A DNA stretch of 64,000 bases from JAPOXR01 sp964291445 (GCA_964291445.2 OZ219864.1:310001-374000); one strand, 5' to 3'. Counted from the stretch's first letter, positions 33,543 through 41,789 are shown. The notes: generated from the sequence alone by a model not told the origin. A program made the numbers and translations.

Positions 33543-34966
33543 CCGACGAATTGACTATCAGCCGCATCCTGACTGGCCTCTGGCAGGTGGCGGATATGGA
33601 GCGCGATGGCGCCGATCTGGATCCGGACACGGCCGCCGAACACCTGGCCGCCTATGCCGAGAGCGGTTTTGACACCTTTGACATGGCGGATCATTACGGT
33701 AGCGCCGAGATCATCGTCTCGCGCCTCCGTGAGCGCCATCCAGGCGCCCTGGCCTTCACGAAATGGTGCCCGCCGCCTGGCCGGATGACACCGGAGATCG
33801 TGCGCGCCGGGGTGCAGCAGCGATTGGATCGGCTCGGGGTCGGGCGTATCGACCTCCTGCAACTCCACTGGTGGAACTTCGAGCACCCCGCCTGGCTTGA
33901 TGCGCTGCACGAGCTGGCGGCCCTGCGCGACGAGGGGCTGATCCGCGAGATCGGCGTGACCAATTTCGACGCCGCACATCTGCATGTGGCACTGGCCGAC
34001 GGCGTGCCGATCCGGACCAACCAGGTCGTCTGCTCGCTATTGGACCGCCGCTTCAACGGGCCGCTGGTCGAGGTTTGCACCCATCACGACGTGCGCCTGC
34101 TCGCATATGGAACGATCTGCGGCGGCTTTCTGTCCGAGCGGTGGCTGGGAAGGCGGGAGCCGGCGCAGATTCCCGACTGGAGCAAGATGAAATACCGCCG
34201 CGTCATCGAGGCCGCCGGCGGCTGGGACTCCTACCAGGCGGTTCTTTCCGCCGCCGCCAGGATTGCGGCCAGGCGCGGTGTCTCGGTGACAAATGTGGCA
34301 ACACGCTGGGTGCTGGAGCAGCCCCATGTCGCCGGCGTCATCATCGGTGTCCGGCCAGGCGAAAACGATCACCGCGCAGACAACGCGCAGCTCTTCGAGT
34401 TTTCCCTCGACGACGAAGATCACGCAGTCTTGAACCGGGCCTTCTCGGGCACCGTCCCGATCCCGGGCGATTGTGGAGATGAATACCGGGCGCCGCCCTT
34501 CCTGACCGCCAGCGGCGATTTGAGCCATCACCTGGGCGCCATACCTGCCGCATATGATACCGACACGGTGCCGGAGCGCCCCGGGATGCGCCGCGTATTG
34601 TCCGGCAGCAAATGGGAAGCGATTGCCGGCTACTGCCGGGCCCGGCGCATCGGTGAGCGGATCCTGGTCTCGGGAACCACGGCGACGGCAGGCTCCGACC
34701 GGGTGGTCGCGCCGGGTGATGCGGCTGCGCAGACGACATACATCATCGACAAGATCATCGGCGCCATCCAGGCCCTTGGCGGGGCGGTTCAGGATATCGT
34801 CCGCACCCGCATCTATCTCGTCGATATTGCCGATGCCGACGCCGTCAGCGCCGCCCATGGTCGCGTCTTCGGCTGCCTGAAGCCTGCCAATACATTGGTT
34901 GCAGTCGGCGATTTGGCTGGCGACTACCTGGTTGAAATCGAGGCCGAAGCCATCGTCGGCGCCTAA
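33509..34966 (+). CDS. Aldo/keto reductase-RidA fusion protein
   Basis: 485 residues. The AKR part (about 12-345) begins ISRILTGLWQVADMERDG and has AESGFDTFDMADHYGSAE (catalytic Asp and Tyr), LAFTKWCPPPG (Lys), IDLLQLHWWNFEHP (His), IREIGVTNFDAAHL and VAGVIIGVRPGENDH for NADPH. The RidA part (about 365-485) begins MRRVLSGSKWEAIAGYCRARRIGERILVSG and ends CLKPANTLVAVGDLAGDYLVEIEAEAI. As in the separate RidA encoded upstream, Asn stands where the catalytic Arg of RidA would be. Fusion suggests that the RidA part handles an imine or enol produced or consumed by the AKR part. The last 4 bases overlap the convergent gene at 34963. Confidence 0.87.
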   Translation: MTIAPPDRAHLTDELTISRILTGLWQVADMERDGADLDPDTAAEHLAAYAESGFDTFDMADHYGSAEIIVSRLRERHPGALAFTKWCPPPGRMTPEIVRAGVQQRLDRLGVGRIDLLQLHWWNFEHPAWLDALHELAALRDEGLIREIGVTNFDAAHLHVALADGVPIRTNQVVCSLLDRRFNGPLVEVCTHHDVRLLAYGTICGGFLSERWLGRREPAQIPDWSKMKYRRVIEAAGGWDSYQAVLSAAARIAARRGVSVTNVATRWVLEQPHVAGVIIGVRPGENDHRADNAQLFEFSLDDEDHAVLNRAFSGTVPIPGDCGDEYRAPPFLTASGDLSHHLGAIPAAYDTDTVPERPGMRRVLSGSKWEAIAGYCRARRIGERILVSGTTATAGSDRVVAPGDAAAQTTYIIDKIIGAIQALGGAVQDIVRTRIYLVDIADADAVSAAHGRVFGCLKPANTLVAVGDLAGDYLVEIEAEAIVGA

Positions 34967-35328
34967 CCGTCCTTTTCCCAATATGGCGCCTTTCGCATCT
35001 CCGGCAGCCCTGTCGTCGCTGCATGCGAGAGGCGCCGCTTGCCGATCCGCGTGATCCGGAATCGTCCGCCGCAATGCGGGTCCGGACAGGCGACTTCGGA
35101 ATCCGTCGACATCCAGTCATTCGGATCGGTCTCGCGCTGCTTGGCGGGCAAGAGCGGCAGTACGGCGGCAAGTGCAAACATCGATATCTTCTGCCCCTTT
35201 GCGAAGACGAGATTCTCTCCCTCGACGGTAAAGCATTCGCCTTCGATGTGTCGGCAGACCGGTTGCCTTCCATCCAGGACAATTTCGACCTTCAGGTCAT
35301 GGAGCGTGAATTCATCGTCGTGTTCCAA
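34963..35328 (-). CDS. TIGR04076-family protein (unknown function)
   Basis: A 121-residue protein matching my memory of the TIGR04076 family: FTLHDLKVEIVLDGRQPVCRH, GECFTVEGENLVFAKGQKISMFALAAVLPLLPAKQR, DPNDWMSTDSEVACPDPHCGGRFRITRIG. A conserved Cys lies in each of PVCRH and ACPDPHCGG, which could bind metal. No ATG fits the family start; TTG at 35328 (EHDDEFTLHDL) with GAGGGG 10 bases upstream is chosen, although the frame stays open to 35475. It is convergent with the AKR-RidA gene, with a 4-base overlap. Related genes often accompany oxidoreductases, but no function is established. Confidence 0.75.
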   Translation of the reverse strand: MEHDDEFTLHDLKVEIVLDGRQPVCRHIEGECFTVEGENLVFAKGQKISMFALAAVLPLLPAKQRETDPNDWMSTDSEVACPDPHCGGRFRITRIGKRRLSHAATTGLPEMRKAPYWEKDG

Positions 35329-35430
35329 GCTGGAATGTCCCCTCTTTGAATGTGCCGAAATGCCCGGAGCAGGCTCCGATATCCCGGAATTGAACACCGG
35401 GTTCCGGTGAATATCAACATATGTATGGCA

Positions 35431-35531
35431 TGTTCTCACATGATCTTCGTGCCGCGGCAACACCGCCCCGGCCACCAGGAGCCGGACGGGCCGCCAGAGC
35501 GGCGCACCCGCAAGGGCCGACCCGGGCCGCA
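35431..35531 (+). repeat. Direct repeat A upstream of the autotransporter
   Basis: About 100 bases similar to 41341-41450, in the same orientation on the other side of the autotransporter gene. Shared blocks include TCACATGATC, CGCGGCA-CACCG, GCGGCGCACCCG and AAGGGCC. The surrounding gap (35329-35879) holds no gene I can name; a short GC hairpin around 35735-35750 is the only other structure seen. Confidence 0.6.
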
Positions 35532-35879
35532 GAGGCCAGGGCCCTATCGTGCAGTGCCGGGGCTACAGGGGCGGCGAGCGCCCTGACCGCCGGAGGCAAA
35601 GAGGTCGGACAAGTCATTCAGATCCCCGCCCGACCCTATCGCCGCCCCATGTATTCCCGGCCAGGGACTCGCACGGTCGAAAGCCGGTGAATGGGTAAAT
35701 GACAGGAGTCGCCGCGGGATAGAATTCGCATGTTGACTCTCCGTCGGAGTTCGGAACATTGTCGGTGCAACCGGGCAGGCGACACCCGGCCGGGGCGGGG
35801 GCTTTGCATGTTGAGCCAGGGACGGATGACAATCCTTGCGGCCATTGCTGCGCGCATGACGCATATCCTGAAAAAGCGC

Positions 35880-35911
35880 TTGACAGGGCCTGAGGGGGCC
35901 CAAGATATAAT
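35880..35911 (+). promoter_or_regulatory. Consensus promoter abutting the octamer array
   Basis: TTGACA (35880-35885) and TATAAT (35906-35911) both match the sigma-70 consensus exactly but are 20 bp apart. The spacer contains an inverted repeat GGGCC-N6-GGCCC (35886-35901). Long spacers with a dyad are typical of promoters activated by MerR-type regulators. The last T of TATAAT is the first base of the repeat array, so the transcript would begin inside the array and run toward the autotransporter. Confidence 0.6.
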
Positions 35912-36076
35912 CGCCGCATCGCCGCATCGCCGCATCGCCGCATCGCCGCATCGCCGCATCGCCGCATCGCCGCATCGCCGCATCGCCGCATCGCCGCATC
36001 GCCGCATCGCCGCATCGCCGCATCGCCGCATCGCCGCATCGCCGCATCGCCGCATCGCCGCATCGCCGCATCGCCG
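35911..36076 (+). repeat. Octanucleotide tandem array (TCGCCGCA)n, about 20.75 copies
   Basis: Twenty exact units of TCGCCGCA (35911-36070) and a partial unit (to 36076). Because 8 is not a multiple of 3, all six frames read as period-8 peptides, and the apparent Ala/Arg-rich open frames here are artefacts. Perfect uniformity implies recent slippage. It sits between a promoter and the autotransporter gene, about 275 bases before its start. Confidence 0.97.
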
Positions 36077-36350
36077 GCATGAGCGCGCTCGCATGGCTGC
36101 GCCACCCGGGGCGCCCCGCCTCCGGGCCTGAGCATTCCCCTACCGCCGGATGGCGGTCCGATATCGACCGGCATTGCCGCACCGCCGGTGCGCCTGCCCT
36201 TTCCTCAACAGGTTCCCTGCGACCGTCGCGCACTCCCGTGCGGGCTACGGGCGCTTCCGTTTGTGATCTGCAGCGCGGACCGATGTCCAGCGCTACGGCC
36301 TTACGCACTACCAATCAAACTCTCACCATCAAGCAGGAGTGTGGAGAACG

Positions 36351-39300
36351 ATGAAGTCTGTCCTGACGGCGCAAGGCTGGCGCTTGGTTTCAGCCGCGGC
36401 GTTCCTGATTGCCGCAATTGTCTCCGGTGCGCAGGCACACGCCCAGGACAGCCAGACGGCGGTCTGCGTCTCGTCGGCCCTGCTGGCCGATGTCGAGGAC
36501 CGCATCGCAAATTCCGGCTCCACCGCCGGCACCGAACGCTGGACGCAGGTGAAGAACGCGCTGACCGGCCAGTCCAATGCCATCGCGCTTGCCGAGGTCA
36601 AGGCGATCCATGACCGGCGCACGCAGAATGGCTGGTCCACCGCCCAGTGGGACCCGGTGATCGAGGCCATGGAATGCCTGTCGGGGCAGCCTGAGGAGGA
36701 GACGCAGCAAGCCAATGACGACCTGCCCACGGTCACGATCGAGGATGCGACCGCCCGGGAAGGGTCGATAATCACGTTTATCGCGCGTCTCGACAAGCCC
36801 AATCCCACCCGGCAACTGCTCCGATTCTCCTGGAAGACGAGGGGAGTAACGGCCACGCCGGGCCAAGACTACACGGACAACGAGTACACGGCCTCGTTCT
36901 GGCCCGGCGCGAGCACGAGGGAAATCCACATCCTCACAACGCGGGACAACCTGGACGAGGGAAGCGAAACCTTCGAACTGGTGGCCTCCGACCCGTGGGG
37001 TCTCAAGCTCGGGAACACCACGGCCACCGGGACCATCCAGGATCCGCCAAAGAGAACGAGCTCGAACCTGCCGGTGGTCAGCGTCGTTCCTGGCCCGCAG
37101 ATCACGGAAGGTGAAGCCGCGGCGTTTACCCTCGTCGCCAGCCCGCGGCCGACCAAGCCGCTGAGGGTCAGCATCACGATCGGCCAGACCGGCGCGTTCG
37201 CAGCGTCGGGCCAGACCGGCAGCCGGACCATCACCATACCCTCCCGTGGGCAGGCCAGCTTCACGGTCGGAACCGCAGACGACGGCCGGAACGAGGCGCC
37301 CGGCTCGGTGGACGTGAAAGTGAATTCCGGCTCCGGATACCAGCTATCCAGTAGCGCCCGTTATCGTTCCACCAGCGTCGATGTGGCCGACAATGACCGA
37401 CCCGTAATCAGCATCAGCCCGGGCTCGAAGATCAGCGAAGGAAGGTCTGCCAGCTTCAGACTTTCGGCGAGCCCGCGGCCCGCAGCGCCCATCGCCGTCA
37501 AGGTGACCGTGACCCAGAAGGGCGAATTCGCAAGCCAGGGTCAACTGGGCGAGAGAACCATCACGGTTGGCACCGATGGAAGAGGGACCCTCAGTGTCGC
37601 GACCGACAGCGATACGCGAGACGAGGATGACGGGTTCATCACGGCAACCTTGGACAGCGGTCAGGCCTATGCCGTGGGCACACCGGCCTCCGCGCGTGTG
37701 GATGTGACCGACGGCGGTGCGCCGACGCCGCGGATCAGCGTTCGTGCCACATCGTCAGCCATCGTCGAGGGCGGCACCGCCAGCTTCGAGTTGACCGCGA
37801 GTCCCCGTCCCGCAAGCCCGTTGGATGTACGGGTCGAGATCACCGACAGCGGCAGCTTTGCGCGCCAGGGCGAGGTCGGCACGAGAACCGTGACCATCGG
37901 CACCAGCGGCAGGGCCACCATTGAGGTGGAAACGGACAACGACCTGGTGTCGGAGCCCGACGCATCCCTGACCGCCAGCGTGCTCGGCGGCACGGGTTAT
38001 CTCGTGATCTCCTCCGGCCGGGCGTCCGTCCAGGTTCGGGATGAGAGCATTCAGGTCCGGATCAGCTCCACAGGGGGCATTGTCGAAGGCGAAACCGCGA
38101 CCTTCACGCTGACGGCCCAACCGGCGCCACCGGAAAGCCTGGTGGTGAACGTCGACATCACGGAGCGCGGCAGCTTCCTGCCGGGTGGCGCCTATGCGGA
38201 GACCATCACGGTCGGCACGGACGGACGCGGAACCTTCTCCGTCGATACGATCCATGATGAAATGGCGGAAGCGGACGGCGTCATTACCGCGACCGTCGAG
38301 AGCGGCTACGGTTATGAGCCGGGCTCTCCGGCCCGGGCGACGGCGAGTGTTTCCGACTCGACGCCGACAGTCACGATAGCCGCCGGCCCAGCCGTCATCG
38401 AAGGCGATACCGCAACTTTTTCGCTGACGGCCCATCCGGCGCCAAAACGCAACCTGACGGTGCGCCTTGAGGTGACCGAAATCGCCGGCGGGAGCTTCGT
38501 TCCTTCCGATGAGCTCGGACCGAGGACTGTCACCGTCTACGCGGCCGACGGCACGGGAACCCTGGAACTCTCCACCGAAGACGACAAGACGGATGAAGCC
38601 GGCGGCACCATCACCGCCGAAATCCGTGCAGATGCGGACGGCTATTACCGGACCGGTTCGCCCAGGTCGGCCACGCTTCGGGTCAATGATAACGATCATG
38701 TCGGCGACGAGCTGACCGTGTCGGTCGCCGACGCCGAGGTGAAAGAAGGTGAACGGGACGATAGTGGCAGAAGGAGGCTCGCATTCCCCGTGACCCTCAA
38801 CAAACCGGCCAGCCACTGGGTCTCGGTGTATTTCCAGGTCCGTCCTCTGGACGGGAGCTCCGGGGTGGCCCCGGCAACTCCCGATGTCGACTACATGGCG
38901 ACCGGCCACCTGGCGGCCCCCTGGATACGGTTCCGACCGGGTGTGACCGAAACGTTCACTCATGTCTACATCTACGATGACGACGAATATGAGCCGGATG
39001 AGACGTTCGAGCTGGTCATCCGCCGGGCATGGGGAGCGGAAATCGCCGACGGTCGCGCCGTAGGCACCATACTGCCCGATCCGCTGGACGCGCCGCGTGG
39101 CACGCCGGTGGTCACGATCACGGCGGAGGGCGCTGTCGAGGAAGGACAGCGCGCCACCTTCAAATTGAGGGCGGCACCCGCGCCGGAGGAGGATTTGGTC
39201 GTCAATGTAACGGTCTACGATGACAGCTATGGAACCCCGGAGAGCGACTATCTCGCCGAAAGCGACGAGGGCTCGCAGACGGTGACCATTCCCGGTATCG

Positions 39301-41303
39301 CCGACCGGCGAGTGGCCGATTACTACGGGGACAGTCTCGCAACCTTGACCCTGAAGACCGTTGACGATGACACCGTGGAAGGGGGCGGCAAGATTTCCGT
39401 GTATGTCGACAACCCCAGCGACGGGAGCTATGAAGCTGGCCAGGAGCTCTATTCCGCCGATGTCGGTGTTCGCGACAACGATGGACCGCCCTTGTCCGTC
39501 GCTCCGGCTTTCAGCATTGCGGATGCAACGGCATACGAATCTGACGGATCGATCCGCTTCGACGTCACGCTGGATTCTCCCGTCCCACCAGGTGCAGGGC
39601 CCATGACGGTCGATTACCAGACCTTGACCTGGACGGGGGGCGCCGAACGGGGGGTGGATTTCAAGGACCAGCACGGGACGCTGACGTTCTACGAGGGAGA
39701 CTCGTGGAAGGAGATCGAGATCACGATCATCGAGGACCAACACGATGAGGGTGCGGAGGACTTCCGCGTATATCTGTGGAACGCGCGGGGCGGCGCAACG
39801 ATCGCCGACCATTCGGCCATCGGCACCATCACCAATTCGGACCCGATGCCCGCGGCCTTCCTCTCCCGCTTCGGGCGCACCGTGGCCCAGCAGGCCCTCG
39901 ATGGCATCGAGACCCGCCTTGCCGCCGACCGGACCCCCGGCACCACCGTCACCATCGCCGGCCAAGCGCTGGGCACCACCGGCCATTCCGCCGAAGGTCT
40001 GCCGGGCCATGACCTCCAGGCCCGCGCCGTCCTCGATACCAACCCCTTCGACAAGACCGGGCCGCAGCCGCTGTCCATGACCGCCAGCGAGGCGCTCCTT
40101 GCCAGCAGCTTCACCGCCACGGGCGAGACCGCCGATGGCGGCACCCTGGCCATCTGGGGGCGGGCAGCACGATCAAACTTCGACGGACAGGAAGGCGCCT
40201 TCTCCCTTGATGGCACCGCCACCACCGCCATGCTGGGGGCAGATTACGGACGCGGGAACTGGCTCCTGGGCCTTTCCATCCTGCAATCAAGCGGCAAGGG
40301 CAGCTATGCCGATACCGAGATCATGCCCCGGCCCGAGACCCAGACCTGCCCGAAGGGCGAGGAGGATGATATCCCCTGCGGCAAAGCCATTCGCACCGGC
40401 GATGGCAAGGTGAAGACCTCCCTTACCGCACTGGTGCCCTATGCATCCATCAGGCCCTCCGAGCGGCTGCGCCTCTGGGCCGCACTCGGCCATGGGACCG
40501 GTAAAGTCACGCTCACGCCGGCACTGGGAGAAACCCTCACCGCCGACACCTCCTGGCAGATGGCGGCGGCCGGCCTCAGGGCCGAGCTGGCCGGCAGTGC
40601 AGGTGTTGACCTTGCCCTCACCTCGGACGCGCTCTGGTCGCGCACCCGCTCCGACAAGACCCATGCGCTGGCCGCCTCCGATGCCACCGTGACCCGGCTC
40701 AGAGCCGGGCTGGAGGCCTCCTGGCAGATCGGGTTTGAGAGTGGTGCTACCCTCACCCCCGGGCTGGAGGTGGGTGCCCGCCATGATGGCGGCGATGCCG
40801 AGCGAGGGGCCGGCATCGAAGTGGGTGGAAGCCTGGCCTGGACAGACCCGGCCTCCGGCTTCGCCATGGATCTGTCTGCCCGCAAGCTGATTGCCCATGA
40901 TGATGACGATTTCGAGGAGAACGGCCTGGCGGCCAGCTTCATCTTCGATCCCCGCCCGGAGAGCGCCCGCGGCCTTTCGGTCTCGCTGCGCCAGGATGCA
41001 GGCGAGGCCACGGGAGGCGTGGATGCCCTCTTCATGCCGGAGGTACTGGCGCCAAGTGAGGGCGGGGCTGCCACCACCGCCGAGGCTGCCTACGGGCTGC
41101 CGGCGCTGGCTGGTCGCTTCACCATCGCCCCGCATGCAAGGCTGCGCATGGATAACGCCTCGCGCGACTACACGCTCGGCTGGCGGCTCACCCCGGAGCG
41201 GGGAGCACCGGATCTCTCGCTCGGTCTTGAGGCCACGAGGCGGGAGGATGGGGCGGCGGCGCCGGTGCATGGCGTGGGTGTGGGTCTCACTGTGCGGTGG
41301 TGA
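36351..41303 (+). CDS. Large autotransporter-like surface protein with about nine Calx-beta domains
   Basis: 1650 residues. A signal peptide covers 1 to about 32 (ends AQAHA-QDS). Then a short N-terminal domain (about 38-112) with two Cys (AVCVSS, EAMECL) precedes nine Calx-beta-like repeats starting near residues 126, 241, 350, 460, 567, 672, 787, 919 and 1054. The repeats carry EG-T-FTL strands and acidic D-D/E pairs that usually bind Ca2+. From about 1170 the sequence is an autotransporter-type beta barrel with amphipathic strands (LRLWAALGHGTG, AAAGLRAELAG) ending in VGLTVRW, an aromatic C-terminal residue as used by the BAM complex. It should be an outer-membrane-anchored adhesin or stalk. 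The start at 36351 has GGAG 8 bases upstream. Direct repeats flank the gene. Confidence 0.88.
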   Translation: MKSVLTAQGWRLVSAAAFLIAAIVSGAQAHAQDSQTAVCVSSALLADVEDRIANSGSTAGTERWTQVKNALTGQSNAIALAEVKAIHDRRTQNGWSTAQWDPVIEAMECLSGQPEEETQQANDDLPTVTIEDATAREGSIITFIARLDKPNPTRQLLRFSWKTRGVTATPGQDYTDNEYTASFWPGASTREIHILTTRDNLDEGSETFELVASDPWGLKLGNTTATGTIQDPPKRTSSNLPVVSVVPGPQITEGEAAAFTLVASPRPTKPLRVSITIGQTGAFAASGQTGSRTITIPSRGQASFTVGTADDGRNEAPGSVDVKVNSGSGYQLSSSARYRSTSVDVADNDRPVISISPGSKISEGRSASFRLSASPRPAAPIAVKVTVTQKGEFASQGQLGERTITVGTDGRGTLSVATDSDTRDEDDGFITATLDSGQAYAVGTPASARVDVTDGGAPTPRISVRATSSAIVEGGTASFELTASPRPASPLDVRVEITDSGSFARQGEVGTRTVTIGTSGRATIEVETDNDLVSEPDASLTASVLGGTGYLVISSGRASVQVRDESIQVRISSTGGIVEGETATFTLTAQPAPPESLVVNVDITERGSFLPGGAYAETITVGTDGRGTFSVDTIHDEMAEADGVITATVESGYGYEPGSPARATASVSDSTPTVTIAAGPAVIEGDTATFSLTAHPAPKRNLTVRLEVTEIAGGSFVPSDELGPRTVTVYAADGTGTLELSTEDDKTDEAGGTITAEIRADADGYYRTGSPRSATLRVNDNDHVGDELTVSVADAEVKEGERDDSGRRRLAFPVTLNKPASHWVSVYFQVRPLDGSSGVAPATPDVDYMATGHLAAPWIRFRPGVTETFTHVYIYDDDEYEPDETFELVIRRAWGAEIADGRAVGTILPDPLDAPRGTPVVTITAEGAVEEGQRATFKLRAAPAPEEDLVVNVTVYDDSYGTPESDYLAESDEGSQTVTIPGIADRRVADYYGDSLATLTLKTVDDDTVEGGGKISVYVDNPSDGSYEAGQELYSADVGVRDNDGPPLSVAPAFSIADATAYESDGSIRFDVTLDSPVPPGAGPMTVDYQTLTWTGGAERGVDFKDQHGTLTFYEGDSWKEIEITIIEDQHDEGAEDFRVYLWNARGGATIADHSAIGTITNSDPMPAAFLSRFGRTVAQQALDGIETRLAADRTPGTTVTIAGQALGTTGHSAEGLPGHDLQARAVLDTNPFDKTGPQPLSMTASEALLASSFTATGETADGGTLAIWGRAARSNFDGQEGAFSLDGTATTAMLGADYGRGNWLLGLSILQSSGKGSYADTEIMPRPETQTCPKGEEDDIPCGKAIRTGDGKVKTSLTALVPYASIRPSERLRLWAALGHGTGKVTLTPALGETLTADTSWQMAAAGLRAELAGSAGVDLALTSDALWSRTRSDKTHALAASDATVTRLRAGLEASWQIGFESGATLTPGLEVGARHDGGDAERGAGIEVGGSLAWTDPASGFAMDLSARKLIAHDDDDFEENGLAASFIFDPRPESARGLSVSLRQDAGEATGGVDALFMPEVLAPSEGGAATTAEAAYGLPALAGRFTIAPHARLRMDNASRDYTLGWRLTPERGAPDLSLGLEATRREDGAAAPVHGVGVGLTVRW

Positions 41304-41340
41304 GGGGGCATGCCTGCCGCGGCCTGACGCCCGCGTGCCA

Positions 41341-41450
41341 TCTGTTCACATGATCCTGCCGTCGCGGCAGCACCGCGCCGGTTTGCATGGGCCGCGCGGA
41401 GACAGACGTGCCGCCAAGGCGGCGCACCCGAAGGGCCAGTCCCGGCCGGA
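41341..41450 (+). repeat. Direct repeat B downstream of the autotransporter
   Basis: Similar over about 100 bases to 35431-35531 (same orientation), beginning TTCACATGATC about 45 bases after the autotransporter stop. The pair brackets a 5.9-kb segment containing the promoter, octamer array and gene, as if it were a cassette. The remaining gap to gpmI (41304-41789) holds the palindrome and integrase stub listed next. Confidence 0.6.
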
Positions 41451-41494
41451 CGGGCCCGCCCCCGATGGACAGGCAAGTTCCTATCGGTCAGTAG

Positions 41495-41526
41495 TGCCGG
41501 AAATCGGAACGTTCCGATTTCCGGCA
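41495..41526. repeat. Perfect 32-bp palindrome
   Basis: TGCCGGAAATCGGAAC joined directly to GTTCCGATTTCCGGCA, exact over 16 bp per arm with no spacer. No T-tract follows on either strand. It lies between convergent genes (autotransporter and gpmI) and could fold as a bidirectional hairpin terminator, or be a protein-binding or recombination site next to the integrase remnant. Confidence 0.9.
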
Positions 41527-41600
41527 TAATGGGAACCTTGATCCTCGAATGCCTGCCATGACACGCCTTTTGCGCTGATCTGGTTCCCATAAATTCTGGC

Positions 41601-41756
41601 TCAGACGCTCGACAGCATCGCCATCGGCTCGTCCTTTACCCCGGTGAGCCGCCCCTTTGCCAAACCCGGGGAGTGCCGCTGCGAGAGCATGTCCAGCTTT
41701 TCGGCCGGATCGGCTCGTAGGTACAATTCCGTGGTCTGTATGGATTGGCGTGATGG
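41601..41756 (-). pseudogene. C-terminal stub of a tyrosine recombinase / phage-type integrase
   Basis: The minus strand reads RQSIQTTELYLRADPAEKLDML followed by SQRHSPGLAKGRLTGVKDEP and MAMLSSV, then a stop at 41601. IQTTE-YLRADP-EKL is the very conserved end of tyrosine recombinases, including the nucleophile Tyr of (E/L)YLR. The catalytic Arg-His-Arg region is missing, so only the tail survives. It lies 34 bases downstream of the gpmI stop, at the right end of the block that separates gpmI from ctpA, and is probably a relic of the enzyme that mobilised part of the island. Confidence 0.82.
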
Positions 41757-41789
41757 CAATGATGTCGAATCGGGGCCCGAATTGCCCTG

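Noticed and set aside
35911..36076. Possible CRISPR array
   Set aside because: The units are 8 bp with no spacers, and no cas genes are near.
35544..36314. Long minus-strand and plus-strand open frames with repeating peptides across the octamer array
   Set aside because: An 8-bp repeat without stop codons keeps all frames open; the peptides are pure products of the array and have no start signals or family similarity.
37755..40010. 751-codon open frame antisense to the autotransporter
   Set aside because: High GC favours long antisense frames; the plus-strand frame has signal peptide, ordered Calx-beta repeats and a barrel, and the antisense product has no family pattern.
41495..41526. Palindrome as a classic Rho-independent terminator
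   Set aside because: No run of T follows on either strand; it is reported only as a palindrome.
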